Source of the DNA: Hyphomicrobium sp. MC1
GTDB taxonomy: Bacteria; Pseudomonadota; Alphaproteobacteria; Rhizobiales; Hyphomicrobiaceae
Assembly (NCBI RefSeq): GCF_000253295.1
Contig: NC_015717.1
Span: forward strand, 4,650,001 to 4,714,000
Length of the DNA: 64,000 nt
Direction of reading: 5' to 3'
In this document: in pieces, positions 24,606 through 32,001 of the stretch
How positions within the stretch are numbered: position 1 is the stretch's first letter
Layout of the letters: the number at the start of each line of letters is the position of its first letter
Made by a program: the position numbers and the translations under genes
Notes under the pieces: generated by a model
Seen by the model: the letters and a program-made list of their open reading frames with translations, nothing else
Told to the model about the DNA's origin: nothing
Databases searched by the model: none

Positions 24606-24674
24606 AACATCAGCGCAGTGAGAACCGTATGGGCGTTGCCGACAAATCCAAAGCAGCGCGGAGAGATGGTAATT

Positions 24675-26069
24675 ATGTCTGAAGTAGAAGACGTCGACGC
24701 CCTCATTTTGGGGAGCGGCCAGGGCGGCAAGCAGCTGGCATGGCACCTGGGCCGATCCGGAAAAAAGGTTGCTGTTGTCGAGCGGCGCTGGGTTGGCGGT
24801 TCTTGTCCGGCCGTCGCATGTCTTCCGAGCAAAAATGAGCTCTGGAGCGCTAAAGTCGCCCACATCGTGCACAACGCGAAAAATTTTGGCACCGAGATCG
24901 GTAGCGTGACGACGAACGTCGCAAAGGTTCGTCAGCGAAAGAATGACATGGTTGATCGCGAGAAGGTGCTTCACCTCAGCGCCTACAAGGCGAGCGGCGC
25001 AGAGCTGATCATGGGGAGTGGCCGGTTCACCGCTCCCAAGACTATTGAGGTCGGCTTGAATGATGGCGGAACGCGTATTTTGAGAGGCAACGACGTCGTT
25101 ATTAACGTCGGCTCTCATGCTGCCATTCCGAATGTTCCAGGGCTGCTCGAATCTCGTCCTCTGACGCATATCGAGGCGCTGGAACTCGACTATGCTCCCG
25201 AGCGATTGATCATTCTCGGAGGCGGATATGTCGGAATCGAAATGGCACAAACGTATCGCCGCTTTGGCAGTCGTGTGGTCATCATAGAGCCCGGAGAGCA
25301 ACTGATGGGGCGCGAGGATGCCGATGTCGCGTCCGAGATGCTGGGAATCTTGGTGTCCGAAGGGATCGAGGTTTTTCTCGGCGCAACTCCAATCGACGTC
25401 CAGGGAATGTCGGGGGACGCTGTTGCCGTCGTTATCCGTTCATCATCGGGAGATAAAAGGATCGAAGGCAGCGATTTGCTGGTTGCTGTTGGACGTGCGC
25501 CGAATACGTCCGGGATCGGATTGAATGCGGCCGGTGTTGATGTGACGGATCGCGGGTTCATTCGTGTCAACGAAAGCCTGCAGACGACGGCGCCTGGCGT
25601 TTGGGCAATTGGTGAGTGTGCGGGAAGCCCGCAATTCACGCATGTTTCCGTCGATGATTTCCGAATTGTGCGCGAGAACATGGCTGGAGGCACGCGGAAG
25701 ACGAGCGACCGTCTCGTTCCCCACGTCATGTTTACCGATCCACCGCTTGCTCGTGTCGGCATGGATGAGGGAGAAGCTCAACGGCAAGGCGTTCCGGTAC
25801 GCGTCGCCCGACTGCCGATGAGCCACGTGTTGCGCACGAACGCGACAGATGAGGTCGAGGGCTTTATGAAAATTCTGGTCGGCGCAGACGATGATCGAAT
25901 CCTCGGATTTTCGATGATTGGAGCCGAGGCAGGGGAAGTGATGACGACCGTGCAGACCGCGATGCTTGCAGAGCTTCCCTATCCCAAGCTGCGTGATGCC
26001 GTTATTGCCCATCTCACCTATGCCGAGGGGTTGGGGCCGCTGCTTGGAAATGTGCCCGGCAGCGCCTGA
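24675..26069 (+). CDS. Class I pyridine nucleotide-disulfide oxidoreductase (mercuric reductase-like)
   Basis: From the ATG at 24675 the protein is 464 residues. FAD motif ILGSGQGGKQLA; redox cysteines C44 and C49 in GGSCPAVACLPSK, spaced as usual although the intervening residues differ from CLNVGC; NAD(P)H motif ILGGGYVGIEMA; VWAIGECAG; and a C-terminal HLTYAE that keeps the His-Glu dyad spacing. It probably reduces a disulfide, quinone or metal using NAD(P)H. No N-terminal metal-binding domain as in true MerA. Last gene of the operon, 69 bases after the dehydrogenase, followed by a terminator. Confidence 0.88.
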   Translation: MSEVEDVDALILGSGQGGKQLAWHLGRSGKKVAVVERRWVGGSCPAVACLPSKNELWSAKVAHIVHNAKNFGTEIGSVTTNVAKVRQRKNDMVDREKVLHLSAYKASGAELIMGSGRFTAPKTIEVGLNDGGTRILRGNDVVINVGSHAAIPNVPGLLESRPLTHIEALELDYAPERLIILGGGYVGIEMAQTYRRFGSRVVIIEPGEQLMGREDADVASEMLGILVSEGIEVFLGATPIDVQGMSGDAVAVVIRSSSGDKRIEGSDLLVAVGRAPNTSGIGLNAAGVDVTDRGFIRVNESLQTTAPGVWAIGECAGSPQFTHVSVDDFRIVRENMAGGTRKTSDRLVPHVMFTDPPLARVGMDEGEAQRQGVPVRVARLPMSHVLRTNATDEVEGFMKILVGADDDRILGFSMIGAEAGEVMTTVQTAMLAELPYPKLRDAVIAHLTYAEGLGPLLGNVPGSA

Positions 26070-26109
26070 CGGACGATTTTGGCAATTGCTCCATGACTAT
26101 AGTGGAAAT

Positions 26110-26138
26110 CGAAGCGCCGTCATAAGCGCTTCGGTTTT
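26110..26138 (+). terminator. Terminator after the hydrolase operon
   Basis: CGAAGCGC (26110-26117) pairs with GCGCTTCG (26126-26133) around 8 bases, followed by GTTTT. It sits between the convergent flavoprotein and sigma genes and may serve both. Confidence 0.65.
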
Positions 26139-26172
26139 CGTCTTGTTACGTTACTGATGGTCGAAAGACGCA

Positions 26173-26910
26173 TCATTTTTTCAAGCTTTTGGCCATTCGC
26201 TTGAGAGATCGATGGTGAATGACGCGGACCGTCGCTTCCAGCATGTCGAGCTTCTTGGCCAGATCGCGTGCGGAATCTCCATTCAGCGAAATTCCCGCGA
26301 CTATTTCCTGATTTCGTTCTGGCAGAGCTTTGATAAGCCGCTCAACATCGTACCTGGCGAGAGACTCTTCGGCGGTCGCGCTGACACTGACGGCCAGTTC
26401 TGCGAGCTTGCCTGGAAGCACATGGTGTCTACGTCGCCGTCTTAATTCATCGACGATTTTATTTTTTGCGATCGTTACAACCCAAGGCATGACCGGGAGT
26501 GATGTATCCCAGCGATGCCGCTGGGCGTGGAAAGCGATGAGAGTTTCCTGAAGGATATCGTCGAGGTCGCCGGTCGAAAGCTGATACCGCTGTAATTTTG
26601 AAACCAAAGCGGCGCGCAGCATTCCAGGAAGGCGCTTCAATAGCTCGCTGTATGCCTGATCATCGCCGGCAACGGCACGTCGCATCAATCCAGTGCAAAA
26701 TGTCTCTTGCTGCTCTCGATGGGCCCGCCTCGGCGTGCTCGATGCGAGCGACTCGACGTTTATCGCCGCGCCACCGCGCGAGCGGTCGGCTGTTCGTTGC
26801 GAGTTGGGATTGTGTCCGCCATTGGCGTCTTGAGATCTCGATCGAGGCATCCGCGATATCTGACAGCAAAGATGTTCGAAGAGGGTTTTGACGCCGGCTC
26901 GTGGCGTCAT
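26173..26910 (-). CDS. ECF-type RNA polymerase sigma factor
   Basis: A 245-residue protein. About 70 N-terminal residues are Arg/Ser/Asn-rich and not part of the family, so the true start may be further in (M21, or GLMRRAVAGDDQAY near residue 74). Region 2 is DLDDILQETLIAFHAQRHRWD with WVVTIAKNKIVDELRRRRR. Region 4 is IKALPERNQEIVAGISLNGDSARDLAKKLDMLEATVRVIHHRSLKR. No anti-sigma gene is next to it. One copy of the shared inverted repeat lies 49 bases upstream of the longest start. It is convergent with the hydrolase operon. Confidence 0.87.
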   Translation of the reverse strand: MTPRAGVKTLFEHLCCQISRMPRSRSQDANGGHNPNSQRTADRSRGGAAINVESLASSTPRRAHREQQETFCTGLMRRAVAGDDQAYSELLKRLPGMLRAALVSKLQRYQLSTGDLDDILQETLIAFHAQRHRWDTSLPVMPWVVTIAKNKIVDELRRRRRHHVLPGKLAELAVSVSATAEESLARYDVERLIKALPERNQEIVAGISLNGDSARDLAKKLDMLEATVRVIHHRSLKRMAKSLKK

Positions 26911-26959
26911 TCGAAGTCTGAGATTGTGACTGCCGCTGCAGTTTCTGACGACTTTTATA

Positions 26960-26990
26960 GTAACCTAATAAATAGGCATGTAACGGTTAT
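26960..26990. promoter_or_regulatory. Inverted repeat site 5 (GTAACC-N19-GGTTAT)
   Basis: Halves at 26960-26965 and 26985-26990 with 19 bases between. It lies between the divergent sigma-factor and second CGNR genes, nearer the sigma gene. The left interior (TAATAAATA) resembles that of site 4. Confidence 0.75.
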
Positions 26991-27141
26991 TATTTGTGAG
27001 CCGTACATGTCAACCTGAGGCAACAAAATTTAGCGAGGCGAATTGGCTCATGGCGATTTATCGCTGTTTTTATGGCGAGTTTTGCGACGGGAAGCAGAAG
27101 TCGCAATGTCCGATTTCCCCAAGGCAATCAGACCTCCATTC

Positions 27142-27172
27142 GTAACTGATAAATAAGATAAAAAGAGGTTAT
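27142..27172. promoter_or_regulatory. Inverted repeat site 6 (GTAACT-N19-GGTTAT), abutting a start codon
   Basis: Halves at 27142-27147 and 27167-27172 with 19 bases between. It ends 2 bases before the ATG of the second CGNR gene and includes its ribosome site (AGAGG). Binding here would block transcript elongation or initiation at its own gene. Confidence 0.75.
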
Positions 27173-27174
27173 TA

Positions 27175-27837
27175 ATGCGTAGAAGGCTGGCGAGGACTTC
27201 TAAGTGGCGGCATGCCGGAAAACACGGTCACGCGCCCATCTTTCTAGCTAATGCGGTCGCTCTCGATTTCCTAAACGCGCTCGCGCCGCCGCCGGGCGCC
27301 GAGATGAGGCCGCTTAAGTCAGGAACAGATTTTCTGCACTGGCTAGAGAGCGCGGAGCTGGTTTGCTCTAACGTTGCGCGGTATTTTCGCGAGGCGGTCA
27401 ATTCCTCAGATCTGGATATTGTCGCGGACGACGCCAAGCGGCTTGGCGACTGGTTTCGCAGTTTCATAAATGAATATGCAGGTCGTCGGTTATGTCCATC
27501 TGCCGTGGAAGATCTGGCGCCGCTCAATGCGATCTTGAGACGGGATGCGCGCTTCGGTCAGATCGCGCAAACGACATGCGCAGAGCCAAAATTGTTCTGG
27601 GAGTTTAAGCGGCGTTTCATGACGCCGATGGACTTGTTATTTCCCGTTGCGAACGCGATGGCCGAGATGCTGTGCAAAGATGATTTGGCAAAAGTTAAGG
27701 TGTGCGAGGCAAAAGAATGCACGCTGCTTTTTCTCGATCGGACACATGGCGGCAAGAGACGGTGGTGCAGCATGAGTGCTTGCGGCAACCGCGCGAAGCA
27801 AAAAATCCGTAGGACACTGCCGAAGCCGCCGGAATGA
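27175..27837 (+). CDS. CGNR zinc-finger / ABATE-domain regulator, copy 2
   Basis: A 220-residue paralogue of the protein at 21717. The start MRRRLARTSKWRHAGKHGH is strongly basic, unlike copy 1. The ABATE domain includes VALDFLNAL, LGDWFRSFINEYAGRRL and APLNAILRRD. Zinc ligands are C177, C182, C198 and C203, with WCSMSACGNRAKQ. AGAGG lies 8-9 bases before the ATG, inside inverted repeat site 6, which suggests autoregulation. Role is by family: putative transcription regulator. Confidence 0.88.
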   Translation: MRRRLARTSKWRHAGKHGHAPIFLANAVALDFLNALAPPPGAEMRPLKSGTDFLHWLESAELVCSNVARYFREAVNSSDLDIVADDAKRLGDWFRSFINEYAGRRLCPSAVEDLAPLNAILRRDARFGQIAQTTCAEPKLFWEFKRRFMTPMDLLFPVANAMAEMLCKDDLAKVKVCEAKECTLLFLDRTHGGKRRWCSMSACGNRAKQKIRRTLPKPPE

Positions 27838-27999
27838 TTGACTTCGAATATGCTTGCCTCGTGCGGGAGGACTTTGGTGTCATCTCGAAATTTTATGTTC
27901 GGCGTGAAACGTCCTGCGTGAACCTTCCGAAGTTGGGCTTTGAGTACCTGCAAAAGCTGCAGCCGCTCGTGAGACCGTATTTCAGTCAGGAGGTTCCGT

Positions 28000-28128
28000 A
28001 TGTCGACTTTTCTCAGATGCCTTTTCGTAGCGGTCGTCTTGTCCGCGATCGCAGGCAGCTTGGCTGTCGCCGGCGGCCACGATGATCCGCGCGCGTGTGA
28101 CGATCACGCTTTCCGGCACTGCCGTTGA
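28000..28128 (+). CDS. Small secreted cysteine-containing peptide, 42 residues
   Basis: Begins MSTFLRCLFVAVVLSAIAGS with a hydrophobic signal-like helix and a likely cleavage after LAVA. It leaves a short tail GGHDDPRACDDHAFRHCR with two cysteines and several His/Asp residues. A strong ribosome site (CAGGAGG) lies 6 bases before the ATG. No family recognised. The tail could bind metal, but that is speculation. Confidence 0.5.
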   Translation: MSTFLRCLFVAVVLSAIAGSLAVAGGHDDPRACDDHAFRHCR

Positions 28129-28230
28129 TGCAAGACGTTCATCTATTGCGCGCGCAATGGATTTTTAAGTAGAGATTTGGGTGTCTGTGGTGGTCCGCTC
28201 CGCTGACACGGCTAGGGGCGGCTCGGGCTG

Positions 28231-28288
28231 AGTGAGCGATCCGGTTATTTCCAACGCTAACCGGATACTGCGATCCGCTCACTAAATA
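28231..28288. other. Long bulged hairpin after the small gene at 28282
   Basis: CCGGTTA (28241-28247) pairs with TAACCGG (28258-28264), and flanking GTGAGCG pairs with CGCTCAC further out, leaving a 9-base bulge (ACTGCGATC side). It overlaps the stop of the minus-strand gene at 28282 and has no T run; possibly a transcript-end structure. Confidence 0.45.
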
Positions 28289-28506
28289 CGAAATACCGTT
28301 CGCGTTCCGCTCTGTTGCAGGAGCGCGTGAGCAAGCTGGTCTCCGGCGGCGGTGAGCTGACCGTTCGCGTCGAGCCAGCCATGATCGGTCGCAAAGCGTG
28401 CCACTTCGTCGGCGCTGCCTCCGCCAGAGAGCATTCCAGTAAAGCCTAAAACGACACTCAGATGATCTTGGGAGGCCACGTCTTTATGATCAGGAGGTTG
28501 TTGCAC
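28282..28506 (-). CDS. Small hypothetical protein, 74 residues
   Basis: MQQPPDHKDVASQDHLSVV starts a soluble protein; the second half (DEVARFATDHGWLDANGQLTA, then GDQLAHALLQ) reads like a small helical winged-helix-like fold. GGAGG lies upstream of the ATG on the minus strand. No family recognised. Followed by the hairpin at 28231-28288. Confidence 0.5.
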   Translation of the reverse strand: MQQPPDHKDVASQDHLSVVLGFTGMLSGGGSADEVARFATDHGWLDANGQLTAAGDQLAHALLQQSGTRTVFRI

Positions 28507-28760
28507 GAATTTCCTCCGCTCGCGGTTAACTTCAAAGGGAGATCATCCCGGCTGGCGTGACGGTGCGCTATAAATTTGCTCCCTCGTCACCGGGGGGACG
28601 GGAACAGCTATATCGGTTTTAAATTCGTCAGGTAGGATCGATTGTTCATGGCTGTCGTGTCGTGCACGAATGCGCGCTCTCGCTATAGAGAGGGCTAGCC
28701 GCCTCATTGCTGGCCGCAGCCGGGCCCGATGGAAGGCACAAATTTTTTTGTTTTTTGAAA

Positions 28761-28837
28761 TGGCGCGCCCGAAAGGATTCGAACCTCTGACCCCCAGATT
28801 CGTAGTCTGGTGCTCTATCCAGCTGAGCTACGGGCGC
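28761..28837 (-). tRNA. tRNA-Arg, anticodon ACG, with encoded CCA
   Basis: On the minus strand a full cloverleaf begins GCGCCCGTAGCTCAGC. The acceptor stem GCGCCCG pairs with CGGGCGC. The anticodon arm is CCAGA-CTACGAA-TCTGG (anticodon ACG, read as ICG), and the T loop is GGTTCGAATCC. The 3' CCA is encoded at 28761-28763. Confidence 0.97.
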
Positions 28838-28996
28838 TTTTTTCGTTGCGGAGGGGCCGGATGCCCATCCGGCCGTAAGGCCGGGCGACGAAGGAACCCT
28901 CTCTAGTGGCTCACGGCGGCGAGCGCAAGACCCCTCTTTCGCAAGCATCGTGACGTCTCGCCGCGCTTGCAAGGGGCGGGCCGATCTCCGGCTTGC
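28838..28996. other. Short gap with a GC palindrome between tRNA-Arg and the kinase
   Basis: GGCCGGATG (28855-28863) and CATCCGGCC (28866-28874) form a 9-base stem with a 2-base loop, between the 3' end of the kinase gene and the 5' end of the tRNA gene. No T run. Confidence 0.4.
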
Positions 28997-30523
28997 TCAG
29001 TCGACAGGTCGGTCCGGCAACTCGATGCGAAACCGGGCGCCGATTGCGCTGTCGACGAGCGTCAGGCTGCCGCCGTGGGCCTGTACAAGCTCAGCCGCGA
29101 TGGCGAGCCCGAGGCCGGTGCCGCCCTTCTTCGTCGAAGCCTGAAAGGCCTTGAAAAGGTTCTCGCGTGCCTTCTGTGGCACGCCTGCGCCGTTATCCAT
29201 CACATCAATAATGACCTTGCGGCTCTCGCGGTGGGCGGTGACGCGCACCTCGCCATCCGTTTTGCCTTCGATGCTCTCGATGGCCTGCACAGCGTTGCGG
29301 ATGAGGTTCGAGAGGACACGGAACAGGTGCTCGTGGTCCGCATCAATCAGGAGTGCAGGGTCGATATCGGTCGTGAAAGCGATGGTGCCTTCCCGCGGCA
29401 GGCCTTGGCTGTCGGCCACCTCGTCGATGAGCGGTTTCAGCGGCATCAGCTCGCGCCGGGGTGCGGCCTCCGATACGCCGCCGAACTTGAGCGATGAATT
29501 GCAGAACTGAATGGCGCGGTCGAGCGAGGCGATCAGCTTCGGCACGAAGCGCTGCACAGTCGGATCGGGAATGGCAACGAGGCGATCGGAGATCAGCTGT
29601 GCGTTCGCCAGCATATTGCGGAGATCGTGGTTGATCTTGGAGACGGCCATGCCGAGTTGCGCGAGGCGGTTCTTTTGTACGAGCAAGCTCGAAAGCTGGC
29701 GCTGCATGCTTGCGAGTTCGCGCTCGGCAACCCCGATTTCATCGCGGCGGCCGGTATCGGGCATGATGCGGCTTTGGTCTTCGGGGTTCTCCGAAAAGTG
29801 CAGCATGTTGGTCGTGATCTGCGTCAGCGGCTTCACGAACAGGCGGCTCAGCGCGAAATAAACGACGACGGCCGTCAGCAGCGAAAGGATAATCGACAGC
29901 CACAGGATATTCATGCCGTAGCGGATCATCGCGGCTTTCAGCGGTGCTTCGGGAATGACAATTTCGATCAGGCTGTTGTTGTCGGGGCCGCTGTGGCCGA
30001 TGACGCGGATGGTGCGATCGTTCGACAACAGGGTCGTCACGGCATCGCGAGCCTGCTCGATATGCGTCGACAGGCTTTGCCAGAAGGAATTGGATTCGGG
30101 CGGCAGGTAATAAACGTAGTCGATCGATAGGTCGCCGTCGGGCGGATAGACAAGACGGCGTTCGTTGACGGTGCGGGAGGCGATCGCCTTCACTTGTGCA
30201 GTTCGGAGAAGGTCGGCGCGCAGAGCCGAAGGGATTTGACCTCCTGGGAACGCATCCGATGCCAGTGCTGCAAGCTGGGCGGCGGTCAGGCGTTCCTGCA
30301 GCCAGGTCACGCGATAGCTCGATATCGATGGCAGGAAGATCAGGGCTTCGGCGACCAAAACGAAGATGGCCGTCAGCAGAATGAGTTTGGTCGGGAGGCC
30401 ACGGCTTTCCCAGAAACGCGCCACGGCACGCCACGGCGCCACGAAGACCGAAGCCGCTCCCTTGGCGTCATGGTTGTTTTTATCGTCGCCGTTGAAAATT
30501 GCGCGCTGCACTGGACCGAGCAT
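28997..30523 (-). CDS. Membrane sensor histidine kinase
   Basis: A 508-residue protein. Membrane helices at about 46-66 and 203-227 enclose a periplasmic sensor of about 135 residues. A HAMP domain (230-285) is followed by a dimerisation/phosphoacceptor region with H299 in SKINHDLRN, and an ATPase domain with N box NLIRNAVQA and G boxes DNGAGVP and GGTGLGLAIA. No response regulator lies beside it. It starts 17 bases after the cysteine-less flavoprotein gene on the same strand, so the two probably form one transcript. Confidence 0.92.
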   Translation of the reverse strand: MLGPVQRAIFNGDDKNNHDAKGAASVFVAPWRAVARFWESRGLPTKLILLTAIFVLVAEALIFLPSISSYRVTWLQERLTAAQLAALASDAFPGGQIPSALRADLLRTAQVKAIASRTVNERRLVYPPDGDLSIDYVYYLPPESNSFWQSLSTHIEQARDAVTTLLSNDRTIRVIGHSGPDNNSLIEIVIPEAPLKAAMIRYGMNILWLSIILSLLTAVVVYFALSRLFVKPLTQITTNMLHFSENPEDQSRIMPDTGRRDEIGVAERELASMQRQLSSLLVQKNRLAQLGMAVSKINHDLRNMLANAQLISDRLVAIPDPTVQRFVPKLIASLDRAIQFCNSSLKFGGVSEAAPRRELMPLKPLIDEVADSQGLPREGTIAFTTDIDPALLIDADHEHLFRVLSNLIRNAVQAIESIEGKTDGEVRVTAHRESRKVIIDVMDNGAGVPQKARENLFKAFQASTKKGGTGLGLAIAAELVQAHGGSLTLVDSAIGARFRIELPDRPVD

Positions 30524-30540
30524 CTCCTACGCGGAGATCA

Positions 30541-32001
30541 TTAACCGAGCTTCGCGAGCAACGCGATGACTTTACGCAAAAAGGGGTTACTCGGCACTGT
30601 TGCAAAGTAACGGATCGCCGCTTTTTTATTGATCTCGGAAAATGTCGGATAGGGCGAGATCCATTGCGTCATCGCTTTGATATTCAGGCGCTGGGAAATG
30701 GCGAGCGACCACATCTGAATGATTTCTCCGGCTTCGGCGCCGACGATGGCCGCGCCGAGAATTTGGCCGCGCTTCGTCGTGATGACTTTAATGTGGCCCT
30801 CCGTCTTACGCTCGATCTGAGCGCGGTCATTTTCGTGATAGGGCCAGCGCAGAACATTGACGCGGCCGTATTTGGTGCTGGCTTCAGCCTCGCTCAGGCC
30901 GACGCACGCGAATTGCGGTTCGGTGAAGACGACGCGCGGCGTGGAACGGCCAACCGTTTTTGCCGACTGACGAAACAGGGAGCGGCGAAGCACGACGTCG
31001 GCCTGCTCAGCGGCAACGTGTGCGAAGCGAAGGCCGCCTGCGGCATCGCCTATGGCATAGACGCGCTTGTTTGTGGTCATCAAGCTTTCGTTAACTTTGA
31101 TCGCGTTGCCGGCGACTTTGATGCGGGCATTGTCGAGGCCGAGGTCGGCGACGTTGGCTTTGCGGCCTGCGGCGACGAGAATCGCTGAGCCTTCGATCCG
31201 TTCCGTTTCGCTTTCGCCGTTGCCTGCGATTTCGACCGTGATGTTGCCGACCGTGCCGGAGACGCGCGTGATGCGGACGCCTTCGCGGAATACGATGCCT
31301 TCAGCGGCAAGCTGCGTCAGCAACACGACAGCCAATTCAGAATCTTCATCGCCAAGCGCGTCGGCAGCGTCGATGACGGTGACACGGGAGCCGAGGCGCC
31401 GATGGGCCTGCGCCAGTTCGATGCCTGTCGTCCCGGCACCTACGACGATGAGATGCGGAATGGGCGCGTTGTTATCGAAGATCGTCTCGTTGGTGAAATA
31501 GGGAACGTCGGCCAAGCCCGGAATTGGCGGGATGGTTGGTGAGGATCCCGTTGCGATGACGAAGCGGCGCGCGGAGATGCGATATTCACCGGCGGCAACT
31601 GTGGTCGGGTTCAGGAATTTGGCGGCGGCGGAAATCACCTGGATGCCCATGCCGCCGAAGCGCTCGACCGTCGTGTTCGGCGCAATGCGGGCAATGACGT
31701 CCGTAACGTAGCGGTTGACCGCCGCATGATCGATCAGCGGTTCGACACCGCGAATACCGAAGGGCGATGCGGTCCGCATATCTTGGGCGCGCTTGGCAGC
31801 GGCCAGAAGAGCGTTGGCGGGAATGCTGCCGTAGTTGAGGCCATCGCCCCCCATCTTATGTTTTTCAATGAGCACGACTCGCTGTCCGAACGCAGCTGCC
31901 GTCGTCGCGACGGCGACGCCACCCGCGCCCGCGCCGATGACGCAGAAGTCAGCATTGACGGTGTGCGTCTCGGGATGGGGTTCGACAGTATCCTTGGGCA
32001 T
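30541..32001 (-). CDS. Pyridine nucleotide-disulfide oxidoreductase homologue lacking the redox cysteines
   Basis: A 486-residue protein with the full fold: FAD motif VIGAGAGGVAVA, NAD(P)H motif VVGAGTTGIELA, VYAIGDAAG and a C-terminal dimerisation domain. The expected active site GGDCLNYGCVPSK reads GGDGLNYGSIPAN: the first cysteine is G54, the second S59, and the conserved Ser-Lys is A62-N63. The C-terminal catalytic His of HPT is Tyr (YPTFSE), although YPT occurs in some subfamilies. Disulfide chemistry is therefore impossible at this site. FAD and NAD(P)H binding may persist. A kinase gene follows after 17 bases. Confidence 0.9.
   Translation of the reverse strand: MPKDTVEPHPETHTVNADFCVIGAGAGGVAVATTAAAFGQRVVLIEKHKMGGDGLNYGSIPANALLAAAKRAQDMRTASPFGIRGVEPLIDHAAVNRYVTDVIARIAPNTTVERFGGMGIQVISAAAKFLNPTTVAAGEYRISARRFVIATGSSPTIPPIPGLADVPYFTNETIFDNNAPIPHLIVVGAGTTGIELAQAHRRLGSRVTVIDAADALGDEDSELAVVLLTQLAAEGIVFREGVRITRVSGTVGNITVEIAGNGESETERIEGSAILVAAGRKANVADLGLDNARIKVAGNAIKVNESLMTTNKRVYAIGDAAGGLRFAHVAAEQADVVLRRSLFRQSAKTVGRSTPRVVFTEPQFACVGLSEAEASTKYGRVNVLRWPYHENDRAQIERKTEGHIKVITTKRGQILGAAIVGAEAGEIIQMWSLAISQRLNIKAMTQWISPYPTFSEINKKAAIRYFATVPSNPFLRKVIALLAKLG

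Noticed and set aside
23520..25301. A 593-codon open frame on the minus strand
   Set aside because: It is antisense to three well-supported enzymes and shows no family motif.
24675..26069. Calling this flavoprotein a true mercuric reductase
   Set aside because: No N-terminal heavy-metal domain, no C-terminal vicinal cysteines and no mer genes nearby.
21592..27172. Reading all six GTAACY-N19-RGTTAY copies as ECF sigma promoters
   Set aside because: The halves are symmetric, site 6 would start transcription inside its own gene, and the 41-base pairing is unusual for promoters. Kept as an alternative for single sites only.
28761..28837. tRNA-Arg as an integration site bounding a genomic island at 21.6-28.1 kb
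   Set aside because: No integrase, no repeated tRNA 3' end and no mobile-element gene was seen within the window.
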